From Hydrogenophaga pseudoflava (lineage in GTDB: Bacteria; Pseudomonadota; Gammaproteobacteria; Burkholderiales; Burkholderiaceae_C), in NCBI RefSeq assembly GCF_031020795.1, contig NZ_JAVHJP010000009.1, positions 123,645-187,644 of the forward strand: a stretch of DNA of 64,000 nucleotides. The letters are read 5' to 3'. A model generated the notes under the pieces. That model was given only the letters and a program-made list of their open reading frames with translations. It was not told the DNA's origin and ran no database searches. Position 1 is the first letter of the stretch; every line of letters begins with the position of its first letter. Below are positions 1-9,833 of this stretch, piece by piece. The position numbers and the translations under genes were made by a program.

Positions 1-942
1 CTTCAGCGCATCTTCTACCAGGCCGGTCTGAACGTGCGCCTGGGCTCGCTGTCCAACGACATCAAGGCGCCGACCACCTTCGACCTGCCCGGCGGCGAGT
101 CGGTGACGCTCGAACCCCTGATCCGCAGCAAGCGCCGCCTGGGGCTCAAGCACTTCGATCCCTGCACCATCCTGCTCAACAACGACCTCAGCGCGGGGGC
201 CCCCGGCATCCTGGAAGACCTGCACGAGCAGTACCTGCTGCCGCCGCTGCACGCCGGCTGGGGCATCCGCCGCAAGAGCAACCACTTCAAGGCCTACGAA
301 GAAGTGGCCAAGCGCTTCGGCAAGCTGCTGGGCATGGACCCCTGGCTGATCACGCCGATGTTCAACCAGTGCGGCGCGGTCAACTTCGCCGAGCAGAGCG
401 GGCTGGAATGCCTGCGCAGCAACACCGACGCCCTGCTGGCGCGCGTGCGCCGCAAGTACAAGGAATACGGCATCAACGAGAAGCCTTTCGTCGTCATCAA
501 GGCCGACAACAGCCATGCGGCGCTGGGCCAGCTGACGGTGCGCGACGCCAAGGAACTGGACGATGCCTGGTTCCGGGCGCGCGCCAAAGCCACCGCGGGG
601 CATGCCATCGGCGAGGTGATCATCCAGGAAGGGGTGCTCACCAACGAGCGCATCAACGCGGCCGTGGCCGAGCCGGTGGTCTACATGATGGACCGCTACG
701 TGGTGGGCGGTTTCTACCGGGTGCACGCCGACCGCAGCACCGACGAGAGCCTGGCCGCTCCGGGCGCAAGCTTCGTGCCCCTGGCCTTCGAGCAGAGCGC
801 CCAGCTGCCCCAGCCGGGTGCCAAACCTGGTGCCAGCGTGCCCAACCGTTTCTACATGTACGGCGTGATCGGCCGGCTGGCAATGCTCTCGGCCGCCTAC
901 GAGCTCGAAGCCACCGACCCCGAGGCCGAAAACTACGATTGA
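1..942 (+). CDS. gshA: glutamate-cysteine ligase, proteobacterial type (5' end missing)
   Basis: First step of glutathione synthesis: ATP-dependent joining of glutamate and cysteine in the cytosol. The frame is open from the first base and ends at TGA 940-942, so only the C-terminal 313 residues are visible; family members are usually somewhat over 400 residues. The motif FVVIKADNSHAALG and the end PEAENYD fit the beta-proteobacterial GshA family, not the E. coli type. gshB lies three genes downstream, so both glutathione enzymes are linked. The start codon and promoter are outside the window. Confidence 0.88.
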   Translation, partial: LQRIFYQAGLNVRLGSLSNDIKAPTTFDLPGGESVTLEPLIRSKRRLGLKHFDPCTILLNNDLSAGAPGILEDLHEQYLLPPLHAGWGIRRKSNHFKAYEEVAKRFGKLLGMDPWLITPMFNQCGAVNFAEQSGLECLRSNTDALLARVRRKYKEYGINEKPFVVIKADNSHAALGQLTVRDAKELDDAWFRARAKATAGHAIGEVIIQEGVLTNERINAAVAEPVVYMMDRYVVGGFYRVHADRSTDESLAAPGASFVPLAFEQSAQLPQPGAKPGASVPNRFYMYGVIGRLAMLSAAYELEATDPEAENYD

Positions 943-1000
943 GGCCGGACGGTTGTTGCGTCGCAACATCCAGCGCCCGGCCGTCCGCTTGAGGCGATCT

Positions 1001-1017
1001 CCCGGCTGACAGCCGGG
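1001..1017 (+). terminator. GC-rich hairpin between gshA and kup
   Basis: A 7-bp perfect stem (CCCGGCT / AGCCGGG) closes a 3-base loop. A smaller dyad, GTTGCG-T-CGCAAC, lies upstream near 954-966. No T-run follows, so this may be a weak terminator or a 5' leader structure of kup rather than a classical Rho-independent terminator. Confidence 0.3.
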
Positions 1018-1083
1018 TGGGTGCGGGCGCAGAATCGCGGTCTTCCAGACAACGGGTCTGGCCTTGCATGGCCGGACGGTTTT

Positions 1084-2952
1084 GTGTCCTCGAACAAGTC
1101 GTCGCTTGCTGCGCTCACCCTGGGCGCCATCGGTGTGGTTTATGGCGATATCGGCACCTCGGTGCTGTACGCCATCAAAGAAATCTTCGGGTCGGGCCAT
1201 GTGCCCTTCACCCACGCCAACGTCTACGGTGTGCTGTCCATCGTCTTCTGGACCCTCACCGTCATCGTCTCCCTCAAATACGTCACGCTCGTGCTGCGCG
1301 CCGACAACGGTGGCGAAGGCGGGCTCATTGCGATGCTGGCACTGGCTTCGCAGGCGGTGAAGGACCGACCCGGGCTGCGCAAGTGGCTGCTGGCCATCGG
1401 CATCTTCGGCACCTCGCTGTTCTACGGCGATGGCGTGATCACCCCTGCCATTTCCGTGCTGTCCGCGGTGGAAGGTCTGGAAGTGGTGTCGCCCGCCTTC
1501 AAGCAGTACGTGGTGCCGCTGACCCTGCTGGTGCTGTTTGCGCTGTTTTTCGTGCAGAAGCGGGGCACCGGCGGCATCGGCAGGTTCTTCGGCCCCATCA
1601 CCGTGCTGTGGTTCCTCTCCATCGCCGTGCTCGGCGTGTCGCACATCGTCGGCCACCCCGAGATCCTGGAGGCGCTCAGCCCGCACCACGCGCTGCGCTT
1701 CATGTGGGAGCAGCCGGGTACCACCTTCATCATCCTGGGTGCCGTGGTGCTGTGCGTCACCGGCGGCGAGGCGCTGTACGCCGACATGGGCCACTTCGGC
1801 AAGAAGCCGATCCGCCTGGCCTGGTTTGCCATCGTCATGCCCTGCCTGACGCTGAACTACTTCGGCCAGGGTGCGCTGCTGCTGGAGAACCCGGATGCGG
1901 TGAAGAACCCCTTCTTCAACATGGCGCCCGAGTGGGCCCAGCTGCCCCTGGTGGGGCTGGCCACCATGGCCACGGTGATCGCCTCGCAGGCGCTGATCTC
2001 TGGCGCGTTCAGCGTCACCAAACAGGCGATCCAGCTGGGCTACCTGCCGCGCCTGAACATCCGCCACACCAGCGTGCACGACACCGGGCAGATCTACATC
2101 CCCTTCGTCAACTGGGGCCTGTTCACCGCCATCGTGCTGGCGGTGGTGATGTTCAAGTCCTCGTCCAACCTCGCGGCGGCCTACGGCATCGCCGTCACGC
2201 TGGACATGCTCATCACCACGGTGCTGACCTTCTTCGTCATCCGTTATGGCTGGAAGTACCCGCTGGCCCTGTGCGTGGCCGCCACCGGCTGGTTCTTCCT
2301 GGTCGACCTGGCCTTCTTCAGCTCCAACCTGCTCAAGCTGTTCGCCGGCGGCTGGTTCCCGCTGCTGATCGGCGGGGTGGTGTTCACGCTGATGATGACC
2401 TGGAAGCAAGGCCGGGCCCTGATGGCCAAGGCCCAGCAGGCCGAGGCGATCGAGCTGGACAGCTTTCTCGAAGCGGTGTTCATGGCACCGCCCGTGCGGG
2501 TGGCCGGCACCGCGGTGTTCCTGACCGCGGACACCGGCACCGTGCCCAACGCGCTGCTGCACAACCTCAAGCACAACAAGGTGCTGCACGAGCAGAACCT
2601 GTTTGTCACCGTGCGCAGCCACGAACGTCCCTGGATCGGTCTGGACAAGCGGCTGGAGGTCCGGCCTCTGGGGCACGACTGCTGGGAGGTGGTGATCCAC
2701 TACGGCTTCAAGAACGACCCGGACGTGCCCAAGGCGCTGGAGCTGATGCGCGGACGCGGCTGCGAGCTGGAGCCCATGCTGACCAGCTACTTCCTCTCGC
2801 GCGACCTGGTGGTGCCGACGCTGGGCGAAGGCATGGCGCTGTGGCGCGAGAAGCTGTTCGCGCAGATGCACCACAACGCGGGTGCGGCCGCCGAGTTCCT
2901 GAACCTGCCGAACAATGCGGTGATCGAGCTGGGCTCCAAGCTGGAGATCTGA
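1084..2952 (+). CDS. kup: potassium uptake protein Kup
   Basis: Proton-coupled low-affinity potassium importer of the inner membrane (KUP/HAK/KT family). Residues 21-26 carry the family motif GDIGTS and about 12 hydrophobic helices follow, with a soluble C-terminal domain after about residue 450. I chose GTG 1084 because it gives 622 residues, the same length as E. coli Kup, and begins right at the conserved [10 protein letters not shown] segment; the frame is open back to GTG 1021, which would add 21 unconserved residues. It ends 19 bases before the BenE gene and may be co-transcribed with it. Confidence 0.93.
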   Translation: MSSNKSSLAALTLGAIGVVYGDIGTSVLYAIKEIFGSGHVPFTHANVYGVLSIVFWTLTVIVSLKYVTLVLRADNGGEGGLIAMLALASQAVKDRPGLRKWLLAIGIFGTSLFYGDGVITPAISVLSAVEGLEVVSPAFKQYVVPLTLLVLFALFFVQKRGTGGIGRFFGPITVLWFLSIAVLGVSHIVGHPEILEALSPHHALRFMWEQPGTTFIILGAVVLCVTGGEALYADMGHFGKKPIRLAWFAIVMPCLTLNYFGQGALLLENPDAVKNPFFNMAPEWAQLPLVGLATMATVIASQALISGAFSVTKQAIQLGYLPRLNIRHTSVHDTGQIYIPFVNWGLFTAIVLAVVMFKSSSNLAAAYGIAVTLDMLITTVLTFFVIRYGWKYPLALCVAATGWFFLVDLAFFSSNLLKLFAGGWFPLLIGGVVFTLMMTWKQGRALMAKAQQAEAIELDSFLEAVFMAPPVRVAGTAVFLTADTGTVPNALLHNLKHNKVLHEQNLFVTVRSHERPWIGLDKRLEVRPLGHDCWEVVIHYGFKNDPDVPKALELMRGRGCELEPMLTSYFLSRDLVVPTLGEGMALWREKLFAQMHHNAGAAAEFLNLPNNAVIELGSKLEI

Positions 2953-2971
2953 CGCCCGGCACAATCGCCGG

Positions 2972-4156
2972 ATGTCTTTCTTCCGTGACCTGAACCTCTC
3001 GGCCGCCACGGCCGGCTTCGTGGCGGTGCTGGTGGGCTTCACCAGCTCGGTCGCCATCGTCTTCCAGGCCGCACTGGCCTTCGGCGCCACGCCCGAACTC
3101 ATCACCTCCTGGATGTGGGCGCTGGGCCTGGGCATGGGCCTGTGCTCGGCCATTCCCTCGCTGATCCTGAAGAAGCCGGTGATGGTGGCCTGGAGCACGC
3201 CGGGTGCCGCGGTGCTGGCCACGGCCGGTCTGGCCGGTGGTTTCACCATGCCGCAGGCGGTCGGCGCCTTCATGGCCTGCGCGGCGCTCATCATCCTGTC
3301 CGGGGCGACCGGTCTGTTCGAGCGGGTGATGAACCGCATCCCGATGGCGATTGCCTCGGCCCTGCTGGCCGGCGTGCTGGCGCGTTTCGGGCTGCAGGCC
3401 TTTGCCGCCGCGCAGACCGCGTTGCCGCTGGTGGTGTTGATGCTGCTCACCTACCTGCTGGGGCGGCGCTTCCTGCCGCGCTACGCGGTGCCGCTGACCT
3501 TGCTTGCAGCGGTGGCCTGGGTGGTGGCGCGGGGCCAGTTCAATGCTGGCGCGCTCACGCTGCAGTGGGCGGTGCCGGTGTTCACCGCGCCCGAGTTCAC
3601 GTTCGGCGCCTTCGTCAGCCTGGCGCTGCCGCTGTTCATCGTCACCATGGCCTCGCAGAACCTGCCGGGTGTGGCGGCGATCCGGGCGGCCGGCTATCAC
3701 ATGCCGATCTCGAACATCATCACCATGACCGGCGTGGCCACCCTGGTGCTCGCACCGTTCGGGGCCTTCGCGCTCAACCTCAGCGCCATCACCGCCGCCA
3801 TTTGCATGGGCGAGGAGGCCCACGCCGACAAGGGCAAGCGCTACACCGCGGCCGTGGCTTGCGGGCTGATCTACATCGCCATCGGCCTGGTGGGTGCGGC
3901 GGTCACCGGCCTGCTGCTGGCCTTTCCGAAAGAGCTGGTGCTGGCGATCGCCGGGCTGGCGCTGCTGGGCAGCATCGGGGGCGGCCTGCACGCCGCACTG
4001 AAGGACGACGCCCACCGCGAAGCCGCGCTGATCACGTTTCTCGTCACGCTCAGCGGCGTGGTGATTGCCGGCATCGGCTCGGCGTTTTGGGGCGTGGTGG
4101 CCGGCGCGCTGGCGCTGTTTGTGCAACAGTACGGAGCCCGAAAGACAAGCCCATGA
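2972..4156 (+). CDS. benE: BenE-family benzoate/H+ symporter-like transporter
   Basis: Integral membrane protein of 394 residues with about 12 helices, matching the BenE family ([19 protein letters not shown] near the N-terminus; [15 protein letters not shown] in the middle). BenE proteins import benzoate with protons, but no benzoate catabolic gene is nearby, so the substrate is unknown here. Its last four bases overlap the gshB start (ATGA, 4153-4156), implying translational coupling to glutathione synthetase. The start at 2972 lacks a strong Shine-Dalgarno sequence. Confidence 0.82.
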   Translation: MSFFRDLNLSAATAGFVAVLVGFTSSVAIVFQAALAFGATPELITSWMWALGLGMGLCSAIPSLILKKPVMVAWSTPGAAVLATAGLAGGFTMPQAVGAFMACAALIILSGATGLFERVMNRIPMAIASALLAGVLARFGLQAFAAAQTALPLVVLMLLTYLLGRRFLPRYAVPLTLLAAVAWVVARGQFNAGALTLQWAVPVFTAPEFTFGAFVSLALPLFIVTMASQNLPGVAAIRAAGYHMPISNIITMTGVATLVLAPFGAFALNLSAITAAICMGEEAHADKGKRYTAAVACGLIYIAIGLVGAAVTGLLLAFPKELVLAIAGLALLGSIGGGLHAALKDDAHREAALITFLVTLSGVVIAGIGSAFWGVVAGALALFVQQYGARKTSP

Positions 4157-5106
4157 ACATCCTCTTCGTCGCCGATCCGCTCGAGTCCTTCAAGACCTAC
4201 AAGGACACCACCTTTTCCATGATGCGCGAGCTGCAGAAGCGTGGCCACGCCATCGCCGCCACCGAGCCGCGCCACATGGGCTGGCGCAGCGGCGGTGTGG
4301 TCAGTGCCACGGTGCGCCGCATCCGTCTGACGGGCGACGCACGCGACTGGTTCACAGTGAGCGGCGAAGCGGTCGAATCGCTCAAGGACTTCGACGCCGT
4401 GCTGATGCGCAAGGACCCGCCGTTCGACAGCGAGTTCTTCTACAGCACCCATTTGCTGGAGCAGGCCGAGCGCGAGGGCACCCGCGTGTTCAACAGCCCA
4501 CGCGCCCTGCGCGACCACCCCGAAAAGCTCGCGCTGATGGAATTCGCACAGTTCGCGCCGCCCACGCTGGTGACGCGTTCGCCCGAGGCCATCCGCACCT
4601 TCCACGCCGAACACCAGGACATCATCCTCAAGCCGCTGGACGGCATGGGCGGCATGGGCATCTTCCGGGTCGGCGCCGACGGCATGAACCTCGGTTCCAT
4701 CATCGAGACGCTGAACCAGGGCGGCGCGACCAGCGTGATGGTGCAGCTCTACCTGCCCGAGATCGCGCTGGGCGACAAGCGCCTGCTGCTGATCGGCGGC
4801 AAGGTGGCGCCCTTCGTGCTGGCGCGCATTCCACAGGGCAACGAGGTGCGTGGCAACCTCGCAGCCGGTGGCAAGGGCGTGGCCCAACCGCTGAGCGACG
4901 AGAACCGCGCCGTGGCCGAGGCCATCGCCCCGGTGCTGGCCGCGCGCGGCCTGCTGCTGGTGGGGCTGGACATGATCGGCAACAGGGTCACCGAGATCAA
5001 CGTCACCAGCCCGACCTGTTTCCAGGAGATCCACGACCAGACGGGCTTCGATGTGCCAGCCATGTTCGTGGACGCGCTGGAAGCCACCCTGAAAGTGCCC
5101 GCGTGA
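4153..5106 (+). CDS. gshB: glutathione synthetase
   Basis: Second enzyme of glutathione synthesis: gamma-glutamylcysteine plus glycine plus ATP gives glutathione. The 317-residue product is full length (E. coli 316). The N-terminus [14 protein letters not shown] is the prokaryotic GSH-S N-domain; an ATP-grasp domain follows with the glycine-rich loop [12 protein letters not shown] near residues 160-171 and the metal-binding EINVTSPT near residue 280. It overlaps BenE by ATGA and the next gene by GTGA, so 2972-5447 reads as one transcription unit. Confidence 0.96.
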   Translation: MNILFVADPLESFKTYKDTTFSMMRELQKRGHAIAATEPRHMGWRSGGVVSATVRRIRLTGDARDWFTVSGEAVESLKDFDAVLMRKDPPFDSEFFYSTHLLEQAEREGTRVFNSPRALRDHPEKLALMEFAQFAPPTLVTRSPEAIRTFHAEHQDIILKPLDGMGGMGIFRVGADGMNLGSIIETLNQGGATSVMVQLYLPEIALGDKRLLLIGGKVAPFVLARIPQGNEVRGNLAAGGKGVAQPLSDENRAVAEAIAPVLAARGLLLVGLDMIGNRVTEINVTSPTCFQEIHDQTGFDVPAMFVDALEATLKVPA

Positions 5107-5447
5107 GCGACGAGCAGCAACTCAACGATCCGGCGCCGGACCGCCCCAAGCCGGATCAGCCCCCTCGGGGGGCAGCGACCCGCGAAGCGGTGGAGCATGG
5201 GGGCACTCATGTTCAGCCGAGGAACCCGCTCCACGGGATGACGCTGGAGGCGATCCTCCACGCCCTGGTCGAGACCTACGGCTGGGACGGCCTGGGCGAG
5301 CGCATCCCGGTGCGCTGCTTCAACGTCGACCCCAGCATCAGCTCCAGCCTGCGCTTCCTGCGCAAGACGCCCTGGGCGCGCGAGAAGGTCGAGGGCCTGT
5401 ACCTCTACATGCTGCGCGAGCGGCAGCGTCGCGGCGGGCGGCGCTGA
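5103..5447 (+). CDS. VF530-family protein with repeat-derived N-terminus
   Basis: Small protein whose residues from about 41 to 110 match the VF530 (DUF2132) family: [12 protein letters not shown], then [15 protein letters not shown], then [18 protein letters not shown]. The fold is described as DNA-binding-like; function is not established. The GTG start at 5103 overlaps the gshB stop (GTGA). Residues about 9-34 are translated from a copy of the dispersed GC-rich repeat (5127-5204). No in-frame ATG lies before the conserved NPLHG segment (the first is 5238, inside the domain), so the repeat-derived stretch is probably translated. Confidence 0.8.
   Translation: MSDEQQLNDPAPDRPKPDQPPRGAATREAVEHGGTHVQPRNPLHGMTLEAILHALVETYGWDGLGERIPVRCFNVDPSISSSLRFLRKTPWAREKVEGLYLYMLRERQRRGGRR
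5127..5204 (+). repeat. dispersed GC-rich palindromic repeat, copy A
   Basis: This 78-base segment matches copy B (31057-31134) at 73 of 78 positions by direct comparison. It contains a hairpin core GCCCCCTCGGGGGGC and a small CCGC-GAA-GCGG hairpin. Related, more diverged copies lie at 18331-18383 and, inverted, at 43710-43786. This copy lies inside the VF530 reading frame. Confidence 0.85.
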
Positions 5448-5450
5448 GGG

Positions 5451-6212
5451 TCAGACCACCGCGCCGTCGACGAACACCTTCAGTTCGCCGGGCTCGAACG
5501 CCGTCCACTGCTCGTTGCGGGTCAGCGGCGTGGTCACGATCACCGCGGCGCGGTCGCCGGGCTGGTTGAGGTCGGCAAAGTTCACCGTCCAGTCGTGGTC
5601 CATCAGCGTGGCCTGTGCAAACGGGTGCTGGCGCACCAGCCAGTGCAGTTTCGTGCTGCAGTGCGCCCACATCGCATCCCCGTTGGAGAGCAGGAAGTTG
5701 AAGGTGCCGTAGGGCGTGACCTGGGGGATGAGCTCGCGCAGTGTGTGCGTGAGTTCTTCGACACTGGGCAGGCTGGCGTGCGACTTGGCCAGCTCCTGCA
5801 TCAGCCAGCAGAAGGCGCGCTCGCTGTCGGTGGTGCCGACCGGGCGGAACGCGCTGTGCAGCTTGGGAAAGTAGTCCTTGAGGTCGCCGTTGTGGGCGAA
5901 CACCCAGTGCCGGCCCCAGAGCTCGCGCGTGAACGGGTGGGCGTTCTCCAGGCTCACCTCGCCGATGGTGGCCTTGCGCACGTGGGCGATGATGTTCTTG
6001 CTCTTGAGCGGGTAGCTGCGCAGGAACTCGGCCATGCGCGAGTTGGCCGCGCTTTCGTGGTCGATGAACAGCCGCAGGCCGCGGCCCTCGAAGAAGGCGA
6101 TGCCCCAGCCGTCGGCGTGGTGGTCGGTGGCGCCCCCGCGCTGGCAGAAGCCGGTGAAGCTGAACGAGGCGTCGGTCGGCGTGGCGCAGTTGAGACCCAG
6201 CAGTTGGCACAT
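5451..6212 (-). CDS. class II glutamine amidotransferase (YafJ-like)
   Basis: Stand-alone class II (Ntn-type) glutamine amidotransferase, 253 residues. The start at 6212 is chosen so that Cys2 becomes the N-terminal nucleophile after Met removal (MCQLLGLN); the frame is open 12 codons further up, but these would bury the nucleophile. GGATDHHADGWGIAFF and WVFAHNGDL match the oxyanion and glutamine-binding segments of the family. No acceptor domain is fused, so the substrate is unknown. It starts four bases after the MFS transporter stop, so the two are co-transcribed; its 3' end meets the VF530 gene tail to tail. Confidence 0.85.
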   Translation of the reverse strand: MCQLLGLNCATPTDASFSFTGFCQRGGATDHHADGWGIAFFEGRGLRLFIDHESAANSRMAEFLRSYPLKSKNIIAHVRKATIGEVSLENAHPFTRELWGRHWVFAHNGDLKDYFPKLHSAFRPVGTTDSERAFCWLMQELAKSHASLPSVEELTHTLRELIPQVTPYGTFNFLLSNGDAMWAHCSTKLHWLVRQHPFAQATLMDHDWTVNFADLNQPGDRAAVIVTTPLTRNEQWTAFEPGELKVFVDGAVV

Positions 6213-6216
6213 CCGG

Positions 6217-7725
6217 CTATTGTCCGGCAGCCTTCGCGGTTTTTTCACGCATTTTCAAGGCGGCCCCGATGGCCAGCGCACAAATGGCTGCCACCATGAA
6301 AAACGTCTCGTTGAACGGTGCCAGGTGGCCGGGCGCGGTGTGGCCGGGCGCCAGCGTCAGGCCGTGGGCGGCGGTGCGCCACTCCAGCACGATGCCGCAC
6401 AGGCTCACCCCGGCCGCGCCGCCGAGCATGCGCAGGAAGTTGATCGCGCTGGCGCCCTGCGGGATCTGTGCCCGGTCCAGGCCGCGCATGGCGCCGACGT
6501 TCAGCGAGGGCAGGATGAAGCCCAGGCCCAGCCGGCCCAGGATGGCCCAGGCCACCAGCAGGGTGAGCGTCTGGGCGCGATGCTCGGTGTCGATGGTGGG
6601 CATCAGCGCGAACGAGCTGGCCAGCAGCAGCAGGCCGATGCTGACCAGCCGGTGGGCCGGCTGCCGGTCCGACAGCCGGCCCACCACCGCGATGGTCACG
6701 GCCAGCACCAGACCGGCGGGCAGCAGGATGCTGCCGACAAACGAGGCCGACAGGCCCAGGCCCATCTGCATGTAGACCGGCAGCAGGTAGGTCGAGCCGA
6801 ACAGCGCAACACCGTAGATAAAGGCGACGATGCTGCCCATGGCGAAGCGCCGGTCGCGGAACAGCGAGAGGTTCAGCAGCGGGTCCGTGCCCTGGTCGGG
6901 GTGGCGGGTGCGCGCCAGCAGCATGCGCCGCTGCAGGGTCACGAACGCCAGCAGCGCCGCCACGGCCGCGCCGAGCAGGCCAAAGGCCGCCAGCGCCGTG
7001 CCGCCCTTGAGTTCGACCAGGCCGTTGAGCAGGCACAGCGTGCCGGTGGTGGCCAGCAGCAGGCCGCGCCAGTCCAGCGCCGCGCCCTGCGGGTTGGCCG
7101 CGGCGCCGCCGGGCGCGTTGGTCGGCACGAAGCGCTGCGCCATCCACAGCGAGGCCAGGCAGAAGGGCACGACCATGAAGAAGATCGAGCGCCAGCCGAA
7201 GGCGTCCACCAGCAGGCCGCCGATGCTGGGCCCCAGCGCCGGCGCCAGCACCACGCCCATGCCGAAGATGCCGCTGGCGCGCCCCTGCTCCTGCGGCTCG
7301 AAGGCGCGCAGGATGATGATGGCCGGGATCGGCTGCACCACGCCCGCGGCCAGGCCCTCGGCCACGCGGGCCGCCAGCACCAGCGGGAAATGCTGCGCGA
7401 AGCCGCCGGCCAGGCCGCCGGCCAGCAGCAGCCACATGCAGCCGGTGTAGGTGGCGCGGTAGCCATAGCGCGCCAGCAGCCAGGGCGTGGTCAGCATGGA
7501 CACGGTCATCGCGGCCATGAAGCCTGAGGTGGCCCACTGCGCGCGCTCCTGGCCCAGCGCGAAGTGGTGGCTCAGGTCGGGAATGGCCACGTTGACGATG
7601 GTCGAGGACATGACCGAGGCCATGGTGCCCAGCATCACCGAGAGCAGCAGCAGCCAACGGTAGCGCGGCCCGTGGCGGGCGCGCAGGGCGGTGATGGCGT
7701 GGGGGTCGTCTTGCGGTGTGCTCAT
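6217..7725 (-). CDS. MFS multidrug transporter, DHA2 (EmrB/QacA) family
   Basis: Inner-membrane drug:proton antiporter of 502 residues with about 14 hydrophobic segments, typical of DHA2 transporters. The motif MSSTIVNVAIPDLSHHF in helix 1 and GPSIGGLLVDAFGWRSIFF in the first half are diagnostic. The start at 7725 (MSTPQDDPHA) places helix 1 at the expected distance; the frame is open upstream. No membrane-fusion subunit is adjacent. It lies head to head with the response regulator at 7840 and four bases upstream of the amidotransferase, an unusual pairing. Confidence 0.85.
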   Translation of the reverse strand: MSTPQDDPHAITALRARHGPRYRWLLLLSVMLGTMASVMSSTIVNVAIPDLSHHFALGQERAQWATSGFMAAMTVSMLTTPWLLARYGYRATYTGCMWLLLAGGLAGGFAQHFPLVLAARVAEGLAAGVVQPIPAIIILRAFEPQEQGRASGIFGMGVVLAPALGPSIGGLLVDAFGWRSIFFMVVPFCLASLWMAQRFVPTNAPGGAAANPQGAALDWRGLLLATTGTLCLLNGLVELKGGTALAAFGLLGAAVAALLAFVTLQRRMLLARTRHPDQGTDPLLNLSLFRDRRFAMGSIVAFIYGVALFGSTYLLPVYMQMGLGLSASFVGSILLPAGLVLAVTIAVVGRLSDRQPAHRLVSIGLLLLASSFALMPTIDTEHRAQTLTLLVAWAILGRLGLGFILPSLNVGAMRGLDRAQIPQGASAINFLRMLGGAAGVSLCGIVLEWRTAAHGLTLAPGHTAPGHLAPFNETFFMVAAICALAIGAALKMREKTAKAAGQ

Positions 7726-7839
7726 GCGGGCGGGTCCAGGCGGCAGCTTATCGGGTTTGCCCGCACCAAGCGTGGCCAGGGACATGCCGCGTAACATTGC
7801 CGGCACCCGCGCGCGGCACTCAGGCCACCGCGGCCTGCG

Positions 7840-8499
7840 ATGCGCCTCTTGCTGGTGGAAGACGACTCGATGATCGGCGAATCGGTGCTCGACCTGTTGC
7901 GCGCCGAGCAGTACGCCGTGGACTGGGTGCGCGACGGCGACGCTGCCGACACGGCCCTGCGCACCCAGGACTACGACCTGGTGCTGCTCGACCTGGGCCT
8001 GCCCCGGCAGGACGGGCTGTCGGTGCTGCGCCGGTTGCGCGCGCGCCGCTCCCGGGTGCCGGTGCTCATCGCCACCGCGCGCGACGCGTTGAAACAGCGC
8101 GTCGAGGGGCTGGACGCCGGGGCCGACGACTACGTGGTCAAACCCTACGAGATGGACGAGCTGCTGGCGCGCATCCGCGCCCTGCTGCGCCGCGCCTCCG
8201 GACGCGCCGAACCAGTCTACGAACACCAGGGCGTGTGCATCAACCCCGCCACGCGCGAGGTCACGGTGAACGGCGAGCCGGTGGTGCTTTCGGGCCGCGA
8301 GTGGGCGGTGCTGGAGCCGCTGCTGGCGCGGCCCGGTCTGGTGCTCTCGCGCGCGCAGCTGGAAGAAAAACTCTACGACTGGAAGCACGAAATCAGCTCC
8401 AACGCGGTCGAGGTCTACATCCACGGCCTGCGCAAGAAGCTGGGCGCGAACATCATCCAGAACGTGCGCGGCGTCGGCTACCTGGTGCCCAAGGCATGA
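7840..8499 (+). CDS. OmpR-family response regulator (QseB/TctD-like)
   Basis: Two-component response regulator, 219 residues. The receiver domain has acidic residues Asp8/Asp9, the phosphoacceptor Asp51 in LVLLDLGLP, and Lys101 in KPYE. The C-terminal winged helix (about 125-217) ends with EVYIHGLRKKLG and VRGVGYLVP. The gene overlaps the kinase by ATGA at 8496-8499, so the pair forms one operon. It diverges from the MFS transporter over 114 bases, making that promoter a possible target; the signal is unknown. Confidence 0.93.
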   Translation: MRLLLVEDDSMIGESVLDLLRAEQYAVDWVRDGDAADTALRTQDYDLVLLDLGLPRQDGLSVLRRLRARRSRVPVLIATARDALKQRVEGLDAGADDYVVKPYEMDELLARIRALLRRASGRAEPVYEHQGVCINPATREVTVNGEPVVLSGREWAVLEPLLARPGLVLSRAQLEEKLYDWKHEISSNAVEVYIHGLRKKLGANIIQNVRGVGYLVPKA

Positions 8500-9833
8500 C
8501 GCTGCGCTGGCCGACCTCCCTGCGCACCCGCCTGCTGGTGTTCGTGCTGCTGGCCATCCTGGGCACCGCGCTGCTGCAGGCCGCCCTGGCCTGGCGCGCG
8601 GCGCGGGCCGAGGCCGACGCCCTGTTCGACTACCAGATGCGCCAGACCGCCCAGACGCTGCGTGCCGGCCTGCCCGAGGGCCTGGCCACCGGCGTGCTGC
8701 CGGTGCCACCCTCGCAGCAGGACTTCGACTTCGTGCTGCAGATCTGGTCCGTCGACGGTTCGCTGCTGCTGCGCTCGGCCGACCGGCCCGAACTGCCGGC
8801 GCGCGCGGTGCTGGGCTTCGCCGACGTGGTGGCGCATGGCACCACCTACCGCGTCTATTCGGTGATCACCGGTGGGCTGGTGATCCAGGTCGCGCAGGAC
8901 ATGGCCGTGCGCCAGCGCATGGCCGGCGACCTGGCGCTGCGGACGGCCACGCCGGTGCTGTGGCTGGCGCCGGTTCTGATGCTGGCGGTGGGCTGGCTGG
9001 TGCGGCGCACCCTGGCCCCGGTGGCGCGGGTGCGCGAGCAGGTGGCCGCGCGCAGCGCCGACGACCTGGCGCCGCTGGCCGGGCAGGACCTGCCCGACGA
9101 GGTCCGCCCGCTGGTGCAGGAATTCAACGGCCTGCTGCAGCGCCTGGGCCAGGCCTTCGAGGTGCAGCAGCGCTTCGTGGCCGACGCGGCGCACGAGCTG
9201 CGCTCGCCGCTGGCGGCGCTCCGGCTGCAGGTGCAGGGCCTGCGCCGCGCCGAGGACGCCGAGCACCGTGAGCGCGCGCTGCAGCGGCTGGACGCCGGCA
9301 TCGACCGCGCCACGCGGCTGGTGGGCCAGCTGATGGAATTGGCGCGCCAGCAGGCGCTGCAGGCCGAGGGCGCCCCGGCGGTGCCGCTGGACCTGGTGGC
9401 GCTGGCACGAGAGATGGTGGCCGAGTCGGTGGCCGACGCCCAGGCCCGCGCGCAGGAGATCGGGCTGTCGGGCCTGGAAGCGGCCCCGGTGAAGGGTCAT
9501 GCGGACGCGCTGCGCCTGCTGCTGCGCAACCTGGTCGAAAACGCCATCAAGTACGCGCCGGCCGGCGGCCAGATCGAGGTCGGCGTTCGGGCTGGCGACT
9601 CACCGGGCAGGGTGGCGCTGGTGGTGGAGGACAGCGGCCCGGGCATTCCCGAGACCGAGCGCACGCGCGTGCTGGACCGCTTCTACCGCCTGCCCGATGC
9701 GCCCTCCACCGGCAGCGGCCTGGGGCTGGCGATTGCCCAGTCGGTGGCGCAGATGCACGGCGGCGCGCTTCGGCTGGACGCTTCGCCCACGCTCGGCGGC
9801 CTGCGCGTGCGGCTGGAGCTGCCGGCGACCTGA
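8496..9833 (+). CDS. sensor histidine kinase
   Basis: Membrane histidine kinase of 445 residues. Helix 1 spans about 12-33, a periplasmic domain of about 115 residues follows, and helix 2 lies at about 152-171. The H-box DAAHELRSPLAAL places the phosphorylated His at 233; NLVENAIKYAP (N-box), DSGPGI (G1) and GSGLGLAIA (G2) complete the ATPase domain. It resembles QseC/TctE-type kinases. It overlaps the regulator gene by four bases and ends right where the DUF1345 gene, on the other strand, also ends. Confidence 0.93.
   Translation: MTLRWPTSLRTRLLVFVLLAILGTALLQAALAWRAARAEADALFDYQMRQTAQTLRAGLPEGLATGVLPVPPSQQDFDFVLQIWSVDGSLLLRSADRPELPARAVLGFADVVAHGTTYRVYSVITGGLVIQVAQDMAVRQRMAGDLALRTATPVLWLAPVLMLAVGWLVRRTLAPVARVREQVAARSADDLAPLAGQDLPDEVRPLVQEFNGLLQRLGQAFEVQQRFVADAAHELRSPLAALRLQVQGLRRAEDAEHRERALQRLDAGIDRATRLVGQLMELARQQALQAEGAPAVPLDLVALAREMVAESVADAQARAQEIGLSGLEAAPVKGHADALRLLLRNLVENAIKYAPAGGQIEVGVRAGDSPGRVALVVEDSGPGIPETERTRVLDRFYRLPDAPSTGSGLGLAIAQSVAQMHGGALRLDASPTLGGLRVRLELPAT

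Noticed and set aside
943..1083. Hairpins between gshA and kup as a metabolite riboswitch
   Set aside because: Only two short GC-rich hairpins are present, with no pattern of any riboswitch I recognise; c-di-AMP switches are not expected in this group.
2708..4126. Long minus-strand open frame of 472 codons
   Set aside because: Antisense frame to kup and benE, rich in His, Arg and Gln, without any domain; typical shadow of high-GC coding sequence.
6034..7527. Long plus-strand open frame opposite the MFS transporter
   Set aside because: Composition (Gln/Arg/Ala-rich, no motif) is that of an antisense shadow; the minus-strand gene has clear transporter motifs.
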